Positions 16,734-25,119 of a stretch of 64,000 nucleotides of DNA are shown one piece after another. Each line of letters opens with the position of its first letter. Positions within the stretch are counted from its first letter, which is position 1. The notes beneath the pieces were generated by a model that saw only the letters and a list, made by a program, of their open reading frames with translations, did no database searches and was not told the DNA's origin. The DNA is taken from positions 1 through 64,000 of the forward strand of contig JAGXHL010000076.1 in the NCBI GenBank assembly GCA_024636215.1, written 5' to 3'. A program made the position numbers and the translations under genes. Source of the DNA: Deltaproteobacteria bacterium. GTDB taxonomy: Bacteria > Desulfobacterota > Desulfuromonadia > Desulfuromonadales > BM103.

Positions 16734-16754
16734 AGCCGGGGGCTTTAAGCTTTA
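16724..16754 (+). terminator. Perfect 14-bp hairpin over the stop codon
   Basis: Arms TAAAGCTTAAAGCC (16724-16737) and GGCTTTAAGCTTTA (16741-16754) are exact complements around a GGG loop. The stop codon TAA at 16731-16733 is inside the left arm. There is no long T-run behind it, so it may protect the 3' end or act with the repeat array that follows. Confidence 0.65.
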
Positions 16755-16897
16755 GCTGTAAGGCTGTCAGCTGTAAGGCTGTCAGCTGTCAGCTGTCAGC
16801 TGTAAGGCTGTAAGGCTGTAAGGCTGTAAGGCTGTAAGGCTGTAAGGCTGTAAGGCTGTAAGGCTGTAAGGCTGTAAGCGATCAACGATAAACGATA
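16754..16897. repeat. Composite 7/8-mer tandem array, AGCTGTM/TAAGGCTG
   Basis: Three repeat phases lie in a row: alternating AGCTGTA/AGGCTGTC units, then nine exact octamers TAAGGCTG (16803-16874), then three heptamers AACGATA. The first 27 bases are complementary, with three mismatches, to 16934-16960. This is the longest array of the window. Confidence 0.95.
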
Positions 16898-16933
16898 AAC
16901 GATTAAGCTGTAATGTTGTTGGTTTTAACTTAT

Positions 16934-16966
16934 AGCCCTACAGCTTACAGCCCTACAGCTTTTTTT
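16934..16966 (+). terminator. Right arm of the 7/8-mer inverted repeat with T-run
   Basis: The sequence AGCCCTACAGCTTACAG and onward to 16960 pairs with the array start at 16754-16780 (24 of 27 positions) and is followed by a run of seven T. As at 8275-8309, the tandem array forms the stem of a terminator-like structure. The CheY gene starts 15 bases later. Confidence 0.55.
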
Positions 16967-16981
16967 AAGGAGTTTGGCGCG

Positions 16982-17350
16982 GTGAGTAAGAAGATCCTGA
17001 TAGCTGAAGACTCTCTGACCATGCGCTCGTTGATTGTCTCGACGATTGCGGCGATGGGCGATTACGACACCGTGGAAGCGGCCAACGGCTTTGAGGCCCT
17101 GCGGATTCTGCCCCGTGAGAAGGTCGACCTGATCATTACCGATATCAACATGCCCGATATCAACGGCCTGGAGCTGGTCAGCTTTATCCGCAACAACGAA
17201 AGCTACAAGCAAACCCCTCTCTTTATCATCAGCACCGAAGGCAGCGAACGCGACCGTGAAAAGGGTATGGCGCTTGGTGCAAATGCTTATCTTGTCAAAC
17301 CCTTCGCTCCGGACCAGTTGCAGCAGCTGATCCGTGAATACCTGGCCTGA
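16982..17350 (+). CDS. CheY-like response regulator
   Basis: A 122-residue single receiver domain. The acidic pair is ED (residues 9-10), the phospho-acceptor D54 in IITDINMP, the conserved Ser/Thr in IISTEGSE and the Lys in LVKPFAP. GTG start at 16982 chosen because AAGGAG lies 9 bases upstream and the protein then begins MSKKILIAEDS, as usual for the family. It ends 13 bases before cheA, so it is the probable substrate of that kinase. Confidence 0.9.
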   Translation: MSKKILIAEDSLTMRSLIVSTIAAMGDYDTVEAANGFEALRILPREKVDLIITDINMPDINGLELVSFIRNNESYKQTPLFIISTEGSERDREKGMALGANAYLVKPFAPDQLQQLIREYLA

Positions 17351-17363
17351 GAGGGAGAACGTC

Positions 17364-19451
17364 TTGTCTGATTCCAGCTCTTCACAGGCGCTCAAGGATT
17401 TTATCAGCGAAACCGAGGAGATCATCGGCACCCTCAACTTCGACCTGGTTAAACTGGCCGATGCCGTTGAAACCGGTGATTGCGATCCTGATGTCCTCAA
17501 CGGCATCTTCCGTGGCGCCCATTCGATCAAAGGTCTCGCCGGCATGTTCGGCTTTGATGATCTCTCGGCCTTATCCCATGCCATGGAGAACCTTCTCGAT
17601 GGACTGCGTCTCGGCAAGGTACCTTTTACCCAACGCCTGGTTGATACCCTGTTCAGCTCTCTCGACGTTCTGATCCAGCTGATCGACGGCAAGAGCAATA
17701 ATGAACACTTCACCATTGATCTGGCTCCGATCCTTGCCCGGATTGTGCAGGCTGCCGATGTTGAAACAGCGGTCGAGACAGACCCCCTGGCCGGGTTGGA
17801 TATCGAGCCTGGCATCCTGAATGTACTGACCGAATATGAGGAACATCGCCTGCTTGAGAACATTCGCAAAGGCCGGGCCATTCACCTGCTGCGTATGGAC
17901 TTCGACCTCGCAAGCTTCGATCAGGAGCTGGCCGAGATCACCGAACAGTTGAAGCAGCAGGGGGAGGTTGTCAGCACTCTGCCTTCGGCCGGCACAATCG
18001 GCGAAGGCATCGCTTTCCAGATCCTGTTCGGCAGTGAACTGGCTGCTGCTGATATTGAGGTTCTGCTCAGTCGTGAAGGGCTCGATATTCGTACTTACGG
18101 TCAGCCCGCCACTGTGGCAGAGCCGCAAGAATTTGTCCTTGAAGAGCCGTCGGCTACGCCTGACGTGGTCATCACCGGCGACTCTGCAGAGCCTTTGCCG
18201 GCAAACCTTGAGGAAGGTGACGGCGGCAGCTCCATGCGCTCTATCAGCAGAACGGTCCGGGTCGATATCGACAAGCTTGACCTGCTGATGAATATCGTCG
18301 GTGAGCTGGTGCTCTCCAAAAGCTCGATTGCCAATATCGGTGATCGCATCAAGGCTTCTGCTGACAAAGAGTTGGCGAGTGAGCTGGCCAAGGCGACCCG
18401 CATCCTCGAACGCCGACTGCACGAGCTGCAAAAGGGGGTGATGGATGTTCGAATGGTACCGGTGGGACAGCTCTTCGACAAGATGACCCGGATTGTTCGC
18501 CGTGTTTCCAATGAGCAGGGCAAGAAAGTCGATCTGGATATCCGTGGCGCCGACACCGAGCTCGACAAGCTGATTATCGAAGATGTCTCTGATCCGCTCA
18601 TGCACATCATACGCAACGCGATTGATCACGGCCTGGAGACCCCTGAAGAGCGGCGCAAGGCCGGTAAGCCCGAAAAGGGCCTGGTGCAGCTCTGGGCCTC
18701 CCAGAAAGGCAACCACGTTGTTATCGAGGTCCATGATGACGGTCGAGGTATCGATACCGAGGGTGTTCGCCGCAAAGCTGTTGAAAAGGGCCTGATCAGC
18801 GAAGGGCATGTTTTGAGCGAAGAGGAAACCTACGAGCTGCTCTTTATGCCCGGATTCTCAACCCGTGACGCAGTCAGTGATCTCTCCGGACGCGGAGTCG
18901 GCATGGACGTGGTTAAGAATAATATCGCGGCGCTCTCCGGTATGATTGAAGTCAAAAGCGTTCAGGGCCGGGGCAGCAGTATGATTATCACCCTGCCGAT
19001 TACTTTGGCCATTATCAAGGCGCTGATCGTCCAGCTTGGCGACAAAACTTATGCGATTCCGATCAACTCGGTTTTGGAAACCCTGATGATCGATGCTGAT
19101 GTGATCCGCACGGTCGAGAAGCGTGAGGTGATCGAGTTGAGGAAGAGCACGGTGCCCCTGCTGCGACTCAACCAGGTTTTCGATCTTGAATCTGACCTCA
19201 AGCAAGACGAGAAGCGACTTTTCGTGGCCGTAGTCGGCCTGGCGGAAAAACGTATGGGCTTTGTCGTCGATGAGCTGCTGGGGCAGCAGGATGTCGTGAT
19301 CAAGTCGTTGGGCAAGGCTCTGAGTTTTGTTCAGGGCATAGCCGGGGCAGCGGAGCTCGGCAACCAGAAAACCATCCTGGTTCTGGATGTCGCCGGGCTC
19401 ATGACTGAAGCGCTGCGGGGTGAGTCTTCCATACATGGTGGACGCCCTTGA
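17364..19451 (+). CDS. cheA: Chemotaxis histidine kinase CheA
   Basis: A 695-residue kinase. Domains in order are HPt with phospho-acceptor H53 in RGAHSIKG; a linker domain around residues 150-240 likely to dock a receiver; dimerisation helices around residue 310 (MNIVGELVLSKSSI); the HATPase domain with HIIRNAIDHGLE, DDGRGID and GRGVGMDVVKNNI; and a C-terminal CheW-like domain. No receiver domain is fused. TTG start at 17364 follows GAGGGAG by 6 bases; an upstream in-frame GTG would overlap the CheY gene. It phosphorylates the CheY and CheB proteins of this cluster. Confidence 0.95.
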   Translation: MSDSSSSQALKDFISETEEIIGTLNFDLVKLADAVETGDCDPDVLNGIFRGAHSIKGLAGMFGFDDLSALSHAMENLLDGLRLGKVPFTQRLVDTLFSSLDVLIQLIDGKSNNEHFTIDLAPILARIVQAADVETAVETDPLAGLDIEPGILNVLTEYEEHRLLENIRKGRAIHLLRMDFDLASFDQELAEITEQLKQQGEVVSTLPSAGTIGEGIAFQILFGSELAAADIEVLLSREGLDIRTYGQPATVAEPQEFVLEEPSATPDVVITGDSAEPLPANLEEGDGGSSMRSISRTVRVDIDKLDLLMNIVGELVLSKSSIANIGDRIKASADKELASELAKATRILERRLHELQKGVMDVRMVPVGQLFDKMTRIVRRVSNEQGKKVDLDIRGADTELDKLIIEDVSDPLMHIIRNAIDHGLETPEERRKAGKPEKGLVQLWASQKGNHVVIEVHDDGRGIDTEGVRRKAVEKGLISEGHVLSEEETYELLFMPGFSTRDAVSDLSGRGVGMDVVKNNIAALSGMIEVKSVQGRGSSMIITLPITLAIIKALIVQLGDKTYAIPINSVLETLMIDADVIRTVEKREVIELRKSTVPLLRLNQVFDLESDLKQDEKRLFVAVVGLAEKRMGFVVDELLGQQDVVIKSLGKALSFVQGIAGAAELGNQKTILVLDVAGLMTEALRGESSIHGGRP

Positions 19452-19453
19452 TT

Positions 19454-19489
19454 GTGAGCATATACTTGAGTGTGAGTATATGCTTGAGT
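19454..19489. repeat. Two 18-bp direct repeats with inverted core
   Basis: Two copies of GTGAGYATATRCTTGAGT (19454-19471 and 19472-19489) lie between cheA and the next gene, followed by the start of a third. Within them GCATATAC and GTATATGC form an 8-bp inverted repeat, so the copies differ in a way that keeps a hairpin. Confidence 0.8.
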
Positions 19490-19501
19490 GTGAGCAGTTA
19501 A

Positions 19502-20311
19502 ATGTATGAAGCTCATTTCGGCCTGCGAGAAAGGCCCTTCAGCAAGACCCCGGACCCACGTTTTCTGTTCCTGAGCAAGGGCCATCGAGAAGCCCTGGCC
19601 CGCATGCAGTTCGCGGTTGAAGAGAGGGACCTGGTTTTACTAACCGGTGAGATCGGTTGCGGCAAGACAACCCTGTCGCGTGCCTTGATGGACGCCCTTG
19701 ACGACTCCTTCAAGGTGATTTGTCTGATCAACCCGCGGCTGACGCCCCTCGAGTTTCTGAGAAGCCTGGCGCACCACCTCGGAGTGCTTGAACCGGCGCG
19801 TTTCAAGGTTGATCTCCTTGAACAGATTGGCAATGTTCTGTTTGAGTATTATGAAAAAGGTATGACGCCGGTCGTGGTGATTGATGAGGCGCAGCTGGTT
19901 CCGCATAAGGAAACCTTTGACGAAATCAGACTGCTGACCAATTTTCAGCTGGATGATCGCAACCTGCTCAGCCTTGTGCTCATGGGCCAGCCGGAGTTGA
20001 AACAGCGCCTCAGGCATCGCGCTTACGAGCCTTTGCGACAGAGGATCGGCATGCAGTTCGAGCTGACGCCTCTCAACCGGGACGAGACAGCTGAATATCT
20101 TGATTTCAGGATGATTACGGCAGGAGGCCAGGCCGGCCTGTTCAGCGCCGCCGCCGTGGATGGACTCTACGCTTATTCCCAGGGCACTCCGCGCATGATC
20201 AACCACGCGGCTTCTTTAGCCCTGCTCGAAGGTTTCGGCCGTGGAGCAGCCCGCATTGAACGGACGATTGTCGATGCGGTTATGCTGGAGCTCGGTGGCA
20301 ATTGGGATTAA
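19502..20311 (+). CDS. ExeA/GspA-like AAA ATPase
   Basis: A 269-residue AAA+ ATPase starting MYEAHFGLRERPFSKTPDP, the typical beginning of the ExeA/GspA family and of related transposon or mobile-element ATPases. Walker A is LTGEIGCGKTT, Walker B VVVIDEAQL, and an arginine-containing QRIGMQFELTPL lies later. The peptidoglycan-binding region of full-length ExeA is absent. It is embedded between cheA and cheW; a role in positioning or assembling the array or another envelope complex is possible but not shown. Confidence 0.75.
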   Translation: MYEAHFGLRERPFSKTPDPRFLFLSKGHREALARMQFAVEERDLVLLTGEIGCGKTTLSRALMDALDDSFKVICLINPRLTPLEFLRSLAHHLGVLEPARFKVDLLEQIGNVLFEYYEKGMTPVVVIDEAQLVPHKETFDEIRLLTNFQLDDRNLLSLVLMGQPELKQRLRHRAYEPLRQRIGMQFELTPLNRDETAEYLDFRMITAGGQAGLFSAAAVDGLYAYSQGTPRMINHAASLALLEGFGRGAARIERTIVDAVMLELGGNWD

Positions 20312-20353
20312 GATGAAGACTATTCACCTGAGGGGAATAACAACTCGGGGGCT

Positions 20354-20369
20354 GTTTCCGGACGAAAAC
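20354..20369. repeat. Interspersed element end, GTTTCCGGACGAAAAC
   Basis: Sixteen bases identical to the terminal part of the element copies at 28451 and 43749 (one strand or the other). Only this end is present here, 24 bases upstream of the cheW start. Confidence 0.6.
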
Positions 20370-20392
20370 TAACCAGGTGCGTCAGACAAATT

Positions 20393-21115
20393 ATGGATAT
20401 CGCAGAGATACGTAAAAAAGCCAAAGCACAAAAGCAACCGGACGAGGTGGTTGTCGATTCCGCTGTACAGGATGAGGCACTCCCCGAGCCTGAAGAGTTT
20501 GATCTGTCTGATGAGGCTCATGCTCTTGAGACATTCGATTCCGACTCGGCGCTTGTCATCACTTCTAAACCTGCGGCTGATGGGCCGAGTGGCCTGGATC
20601 GACTGTTTGCCGTCACCGATGAGTTTGCAATGGCCACGACCGGGACGTCTGAGCTTGGCGAGTCGCAGGCCGACACCGGGGGGCAGGACAGTCGTCAATA
20701 CCTGGCCTTTAACCTCGGTGACGAAGAATACGCTCTGGACATCAGGCAGATTAGCGAGATAATCAAAGTCAGAGAATTTACTGACATTCCAAGGGCCCCC
20801 CGGTTTATCCTGGGCATTATCTCCCTGCGTGGCGTGGTCGTGCCGATTTTTGACCTGCGCTGTCGTTTAAACCTTGGTGTGTCTGATTTGCTGCCTACGA
20901 CCCGCATTGTGGTTTGTCGGCACGAGGACGTCTCTGTTGGTCTGCTGGTTGACAGTATCAACCAGGTCGTTAATCTCGTTAATGATGAACTGGAACCGCC
21001 GCCGGGGGTGTTGTCCGGTCTAGACCGTGATATGGTGAGCGGTCTGGGTCGTTACCAGGGGCGTATGATTATCCTGCTCAATTTACAAAGCGTGCTCGAT
21101 GTTGCGTCTCTCTGA
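20393..21115 (+). CDS. cheW: CheW-like coupling protein with N-terminal extension
   Basis: A 240-residue protein. Residues about 1-95 are an acidic, low-complexity extension (many E, D, P, S), and residues about 100-240 a CheW domain (YLAFNLGDEEYALDIRQISEI, then FILGIISLRGVVVPIFDLR and VGLLVDSINQVV). CheW domains connect receptors to CheA. The long extension is unusual for a plain CheW (about 150-170 residues) and may be a tether. It is the first of two CheW genes in the cluster. Confidence 0.88.
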   Translation: MDIAEIRKKAKAQKQPDEVVVDSAVQDEALPEPEEFDLSDEAHALETFDSDSALVITSKPAADGPSGLDRLFAVTDEFAMATTGTSELGESQADTGGQDSRQYLAFNLGDEEYALDIRQISEIIKVREFTDIPRAPRFILGIISLRGVVVPIFDLRCRLNLGVSDLLPTTRIVVCRHEDVSVGLLVDSINQVVNLVNDELEPPPGVLSGLDRDMVSGLGRYQGRMIILLNLQSVLDVASL

Positions 21116-21135
21116 CGCGGCGAAAGGAGAGGTCT

Positions 21136-21504
21136 GTGATAAAGAAAAAAATTCTGATTGTCGAAGATGAGGAAAGCTTGCTCAAACTGGAAAGCATCCT
21201 GCTGACTTCCAAAGGTTATGAAGTTCACGGTGTCGGGGATGGCCAGGCCGCTCTGGATGCGGTTGCCCAGGTCAAGCCTGACCTGATTCTTCTCGACATC
21301 ATGCTGCCGGAGATTGATGGTTTTGAAGTCTGTCGTCGCATCAAGGCGGATGACGAGACCAAGCATATCCCGGTGGTCATGTTGACGGCCAAGAAGAGTC
21401 GGGAAGATATGGCCCGTGGCGAACAGGTCGGAGCGGACTGGTACATTACCAAGCCCTTCAAGTCGGCGATGGTTATCGAGACCATCCAGAGATTTATGGC
21501 CTGA
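21136..21504 (+). CDS. Single-domain response regulator
   Basis: A 122-residue receiver with ED at positions 10-11, phospho-acceptor D54 in LILLDIMLP, Thr in VMLTAKKS and Lys in YITKPFK. The GTG start is preceded by AAAGGAGAGG. It resembles PilH/DivK-type receivers more than motor-binding CheY (LLDIMLPEIDG). It sits between the two cheW genes. Confidence 0.88.
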   Translation: MIKKKILIVEDEESLLKLESILLTSKGYEVHGVGDGQAALDAVAQVKPDLILLDIMLPEIDGFEVCRRIKADDETKHIPVVMLTAKKSREDMARGEQVGADWYITKPFKSAMVIETIQRFMA

Positions 21505-21508
21505 GCCC

Positions 21509-22021
21509 ATGCCTGACTCTATGTCCGATAAAGATTTGACGGAGACCAAAGCCCAAGAGCAGCGTCAAGAGATTCAGCTCGCCTGTTTCAGGGTCGGCAC
21601 GGAACTCTATGCCCTCGATATCATGCGGATCAAGGAAATCATAAGGCCGCAGAAGCTGACCCCCGTGCCGAAAGCACCTGCTTTTATCGAAGGGGTTATC
21701 AACCTTCGCGGCTCAGTGATTCCCGTGGCTGACATGCGCAAACGTTTCGACCAGCCCATCGATAAGGACAGCCGAAAGAATCGTATCGTGGTTTGTTCTC
21801 TTGCCGGCAAGAATATCGGTTTGTTGGTTGATGAAGTGACAGAAGTGAAACGTTTCGAGCGCAAGGACATTGCGCCGTCCCCGCAATTCATTCATGGAGC
21901 CCAGGCAGATTTTTTTCTTGGGGTCGCACGTCGTGATGATGAACTGATCATGTTGATTGATCTTGGAAAAGTCCTTTCGTCGGAAGAAAAAATCGAACTG
22001 CAGAAATTGACCCACGCATAA
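21509..22021 (+). CDS. cheW: CheW coupling protein
   Basis: A 170-residue CheW domain protein with LACFRVGTELYALDIMRIKEIIRP, of which the ELYALDIM core is diagnostic, plus FIEGVINLRGSVIPVADMRKRF and IGLLVDEVTEV. It starts 5 bases after the response-regulator stop; a second ATG at 21521 is equally possible as no clear ribosome site is seen. It is shorter than its paralogue and lacks the acidic extension. Confidence 0.9.
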   Translation: MPDSMSDKDLTETKAQEQRQEIQLACFRVGTELYALDIMRIKEIIRPQKLTPVPKAPAFIEGVINLRGSVIPVADMRKRFDQPIDKDSRKNRIVVCSLAGKNIGLLVDEVTEVKRFERKDIAPSPQFIHGAQADFFLGVARRDDELIMLIDLGKVLSSEEKIELQKLTHA

Positions 22022-22030
22022 AAATTGACA

Positions 22031-22068
22031 GGAACTGTCCCCCGCAAAGTGCTGCATCGGACAGGTCC
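22031..22068. repeat. REP-like inverted repeat GGAACTGTCC / GGACAGGTCC
   Basis: A 10-bp inverted repeat with one mismatch around an 18-base spacer, in the 70 bases between cheW and the zinc-ribbon gene. Similar GGGACAGG-type palindromes are common REP-like sequences in proteobacteria; only one copy is seen here. Confidence 0.45.
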
Positions 22069-22091
22069 CGTCTCTCTCTAGAGGTTTTTTG

Positions 22092-23012
22092 ATGATTGTT
22101 AAATGCCCAGCATGCGCCGCCCGGTTTCGCCTTGATCGTGAAAAGCTGGCCGGGAAGCGAGTCACCATGCGGTGTGCCCGTTGTCGCAGCCCCTTCAAGG
22201 TCGAGTTACCTCACACCGCTCGGTCCAGAGCCGCGAAGCAGGTCCGGGTCATGATTGCACATAGCGACAAAGAGCTTTGCGATACCATCCGTGGTCTGGT
22301 TGAGGATGCGGGCTACGAGGCAGCGCTTGGCCATAATGGCATCGATGTGCTTGCTGCCATGGATGTCATGCGTCCTCAGGTGGCCATCGTCGATGTTGCC
22401 CTCGAAGGGCTTTATGCGTTTGAAGTGGTTGAAAAGGTTCGCCGCCGACCGGGTTTGGAGAGTGTTAAAATTATCTTGCTTTCCTCCGTTTACAACAAAG
22501 CTGCTTACAAGCGGGCGCCGCTTTCGCTCTATGACGCCGATGATTACATTGAGAAACATCATATCCCCGACGACCTGATCATGAAGATCAATCGTCTGCT
22601 GGTCGGTGCCACACCTGCCGCTGATGCCGACCGCTCAGAAGACGTCGAAAAATCAGGTAAACGGCTTTCCGCAGCAGAGGGCGCCTCTCAATCCCTTGAT
22701 TTTATCAACTCGGTGAATGAGAAAATTCAGTCGGCTGAAGTAAAAGAGGTTTCGGCAGATGGAGTCCCCGAGCGCGAGCGGGCCGAACGTCTGGCACGTA
22801 TTATCGTCTCCGATATCTCGCTTTACTACATGGATCGTATCGATGAAGGGATTCTGCGCGGCAACTGGTCAGATTTGCTGGCCGCAGAGATCAAGGAAGC
22901 CCGCCGTTTATTCAGTGAACGTTTCCCCAGCCCGGAAATCCAGAAAAGCAAGATTCTGGAAGCAGCCTTCCTCGATCTGCTGGAAAAACGTCGACGGGAG
23001 TTAGGGGCTTAG
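22092..23012 (+). CDS. Zinc-ribbon and receiver domain protein
   Basis: A 306-residue protein. The N-terminus is a zinc ribbon of the MJ0042 type (VKCPACAARFRLDREKLAGK, then CARC within the next 20 residues). Residues about 55-180 are a receiver-like domain with a probable phospho-acceptor in VAIVDVALEG, but the usual acidic pair is reduced to HSD. The C-terminal 120 residues are charged and helical. Such zinc ribbon/receiver proteins occur in deltaproteobacterial signalling operons; their output is unknown. The ATG at 22092 follows GAGG by 7 bases. The stop lies in the first unit of a heptamer array. Confidence 0.75.
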   Translation: MIVKCPACAARFRLDREKLAGKRVTMRCARCRSPFKVELPHTARSRAAKQVRVMIAHSDKELCDTIRGLVEDAGYEAALGHNGIDVLAAMDVMRPQVAIVDVALEGLYAFEVVEKVRRRPGLESVKIILLSSVYNKAAYKRAPLSLYDADDYIEKHHIPDDLIMKINRLLVGATPAADADRSEDVEKSGKRLSAAEGASQSLDFINSVNEKIQSAEVKEVSADGVPERERAERLARIIVSDISLYYMDRIDEGILRGNWSDLLAAEIKEARRLFSERFPSPEIQKSKILEAAFLDLLEKRRRELGA

Positions 23013-23084
23013 GGGCGGGGGCTTGGGGCTGGGGACTAGGGGCTGGAAAAACCTCCAGTCCCCAGCCTCCAGTCCCCAGTCCCT
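23001..23084. repeat. Facing heptamer arrays, GGGGCTT/GGGGACT and complement
   Basis: Units GGGGCTT, GGGGCTG, GGGGACT (about 23003-23046) face a complementary array of CCAGTCC-type units (23052-23084) around an AAAAA loop, forming one large imperfect hairpin. It begins at the stop of the preceding gene and ends 18 bases before the next start. The unit is the same as in the array at 1-58. Confidence 0.9.
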
Positions 23085-23102
23085 GCATTTAAAGGACAAA
23101 TC

Positions 23103-25112
23103 GTGGCGATCATTGAGCAAATAACCGAGGCGTTAAATTCTCCGCACGAAGAAACCCGTTTGCAGGGTTTGCGTGATCTGGCCGGCTGTGACCCCAATGA
23201 GGGTCTCGACCTGATTTTCAAGGCCTTTGGCGATGAGAGCTGGCGGGTTCGTAAAGAATCGATTGAGCTCTATCTGCAGTTGCCGATCAGTCGCGAGCTG
23301 ATCGGTGAGATCATTGAGCTGCTGCACGCCGAGGAAAACGCCGGTCTGCGCAACGCGGCCGTTGAGATTTTGACCCGCATGGGCAGGGATTCCGTGCCAA
23401 TGCTGCTGGGGCAGGCCCGCTGTCCGGATCATGATGTTCGTAAATTTATCATCGATATCCTTGGTGATATTGCCGATCCGGAAGCGATTCCGGTTCTGAT
23501 TGCCGGTCTGGAGGATGAAGACAGTAATGTTCGCGCCGCCGCCGCAGAAAACCTAGGCAAGTTGAAAAGTGCCGAGGCCGTGCCGAATCTGCTCAAGGCG
23601 ATGCATCATCAGGATCTCCTGCTGCAATTCACCATTCTGGATGCCTTGAGCCGGATCGCTGCTCCCGTTTCCTTGAATGACCTGCTGCCTTACCGGGACG
23701 AGAAACTTTTGCGCAAGGCCCTGATCGACTGCCTTGGTAAGGCCGGGGACGCTTCGGCCGTCAGCGAGCTGGTCGCTGCTCTGCATGACCCCATGCGCAA
23801 TGTGCGCGAGGCAGCGATCCTTGCTCTGGTGGCAATATATGATCGTTACCCTGAGGCGGTTGTCGAGCAGTTGTCCCAATCTGAAACGGGGCCTGCAGCG
23901 GTCGCTGTGTCGGCGTGTCTTGAGGATGAATACAATGAACCTCTCAAGCGCGCAACAGTGAGGGTGCTGGGATGGCTCGGTGAGGCAGACTCTGTTATAC
24001 CGCTTTTGAAAATGCTCGATTACGAATCACTGCAGCAGGACGCATTGGCTGCTTTGATCGATATCGGCCGGGGCAATTGTCAGGCGCTGTTGGCAACCTG
24101 GGTCAAGGTTGAAGGCAACCAACGTGCCTATCTTGCCTACATCCTGGGTGAGGCCGGCTGTGCGGAGGGGTTATCTTTGCTGCAGGAAGGCTTGCACTCT
24201 GACGAGACCCAGCTGGTTCGCATGTCAGCTTATGCTCTCGGTAAAATCGGCGCAGTGCAGATGCTGCCGAACCTGGTTGATTGTCTGCGCAATGACTCGT
24301 CCGAGGTCCGGGAGGCTGCCAATGAGGCGCTGATCTCTCTTGGCAAAAGCTTCCCGGAACAGACCTTTACCGCTCTGGAACCCCTTCTGGCAGACGTTGA
24401 TCCGATTCAGAGGATGTTCGCCGTGATGGTTTTGAGAGAGTTGGAAGACCCGGCGGTTCTGAACACCCTCGGCATGGCCCTCAAGGATTCAGCCGTGGAA
24501 GTTCGCCGGGCCGCTGTCAAGGTTTTTGAACGCTTCGATGTCAGTGAGCATATCAGTGCTCTGCTTTTGTCACTCACCGATGAAGATGCTGAAGTTCGCC
24601 GTGCGGTTATTGAAATCCTCGGCCATTGCAATAACGAGGACGCCCTGGACGGTTTACAGCTGGCCTTGCAGGATGAGGATCTCTGGGTTCGCGCCTCAGC
24701 GGTTCGCGGCCTGGGCAGAATCGCCGGTGAACGCAGCTCTGCGCTGGTTGAGACCGCTCTGAAAGATCCTGTCGGCCTGGTCAGTATTGCCGCCCTGGAA
24801 ACCCTCTCCTCTCTGACCGGTGCTGGTGCAAGGCCCCATATGCTTGCGGCCCTCGATCACAGCGATGAAGAGGTTGTGACCGTGGCTATGAACCTTTTGA
24901 CCCGTTATGGCGCTGCGGACTGGCTCCATGAGCATGCCGAAAGGTTGATCAACCATCCTTTCTGGGCAGTCCGGGTACAGATTGCCAAAAGCTCCGTTGA
25001 GGTCCTCGGCGAACAGGCTCGTCCGCTTCTGGAGGGACGCCTTGCCATTGAAACCGAGGAAGTTGTCCGTCAGCAGTTGACAGGTCTGCTTGCCGAGTTC
25101 CCCGTGAATTGA
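23103..25112 (+). CDS. HEAT-repeat protein
   Basis: A 669-residue protein made almost wholly of about 30-residue HEAT/PBS-lyase type repeats (for example EDEDSNVRAAAAENLGKL, LTDEDAEVRRAVIEILGHC, LQDEDLWVRASAVRGLGRI). Such superhelices are protein-binding scaffolds. No enzymatic domain is visible. GTG start with AAAGGA nearby. HEAT-repeat proteins recur in deltaproteobacterial chemosensory clusters, so a scaffold for CheA or the receiver proteins is the likely role (inference). Confidence 0.85.
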   Translation: MAIIEQITEALNSPHEETRLQGLRDLAGCDPNEGLDLIFKAFGDESWRVRKESIELYLQLPISRELIGEIIELLHAEENAGLRNAAVEILTRMGRDSVPMLLGQARCPDHDVRKFIIDILGDIADPEAIPVLIAGLEDEDSNVRAAAAENLGKLKSAEAVPNLLKAMHHQDLLLQFTILDALSRIAAPVSLNDLLPYRDEKLLRKALIDCLGKAGDASAVSELVAALHDPMRNVREAAILALVAIYDRYPEAVVEQLSQSETGPAAVAVSACLEDEYNEPLKRATVRVLGWLGEADSVIPLLKMLDYESLQQDALAALIDIGRGNCQALLATWVKVEGNQRAYLAYILGEAGCAEGLSLLQEGLHSDETQLVRMSAYALGKIGAVQMLPNLVDCLRNDSSEVREAANEALISLGKSFPEQTFTALEPLLADVDPIQRMFAVMVLRELEDPAVLNTLGMALKDSAVEVRRAAVKVFERFDVSEHISALLLSLTDEDAEVRRAVIEILGHCNNEDALDGLQLALQDEDLWVRASAVRGLGRIAGERSSALVETALKDPVGLVSIAALETLSSLTGAGARPHMLAALDHSDEEVVTVAMNLLTRYGAADWLHEHAERLINHPFWAVRVQIAKSSVEVLGEQARPLLEGRLAIETEEVVRQQLTGLLAEFPVN

Positions 25113-25119
25113 TTGCCTG

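Noticed and set aside
16754..16897. CRISPR array
   Set aside because: Units of 7-8 bases without spacers are simple tandem repeats; no cas gene is present.
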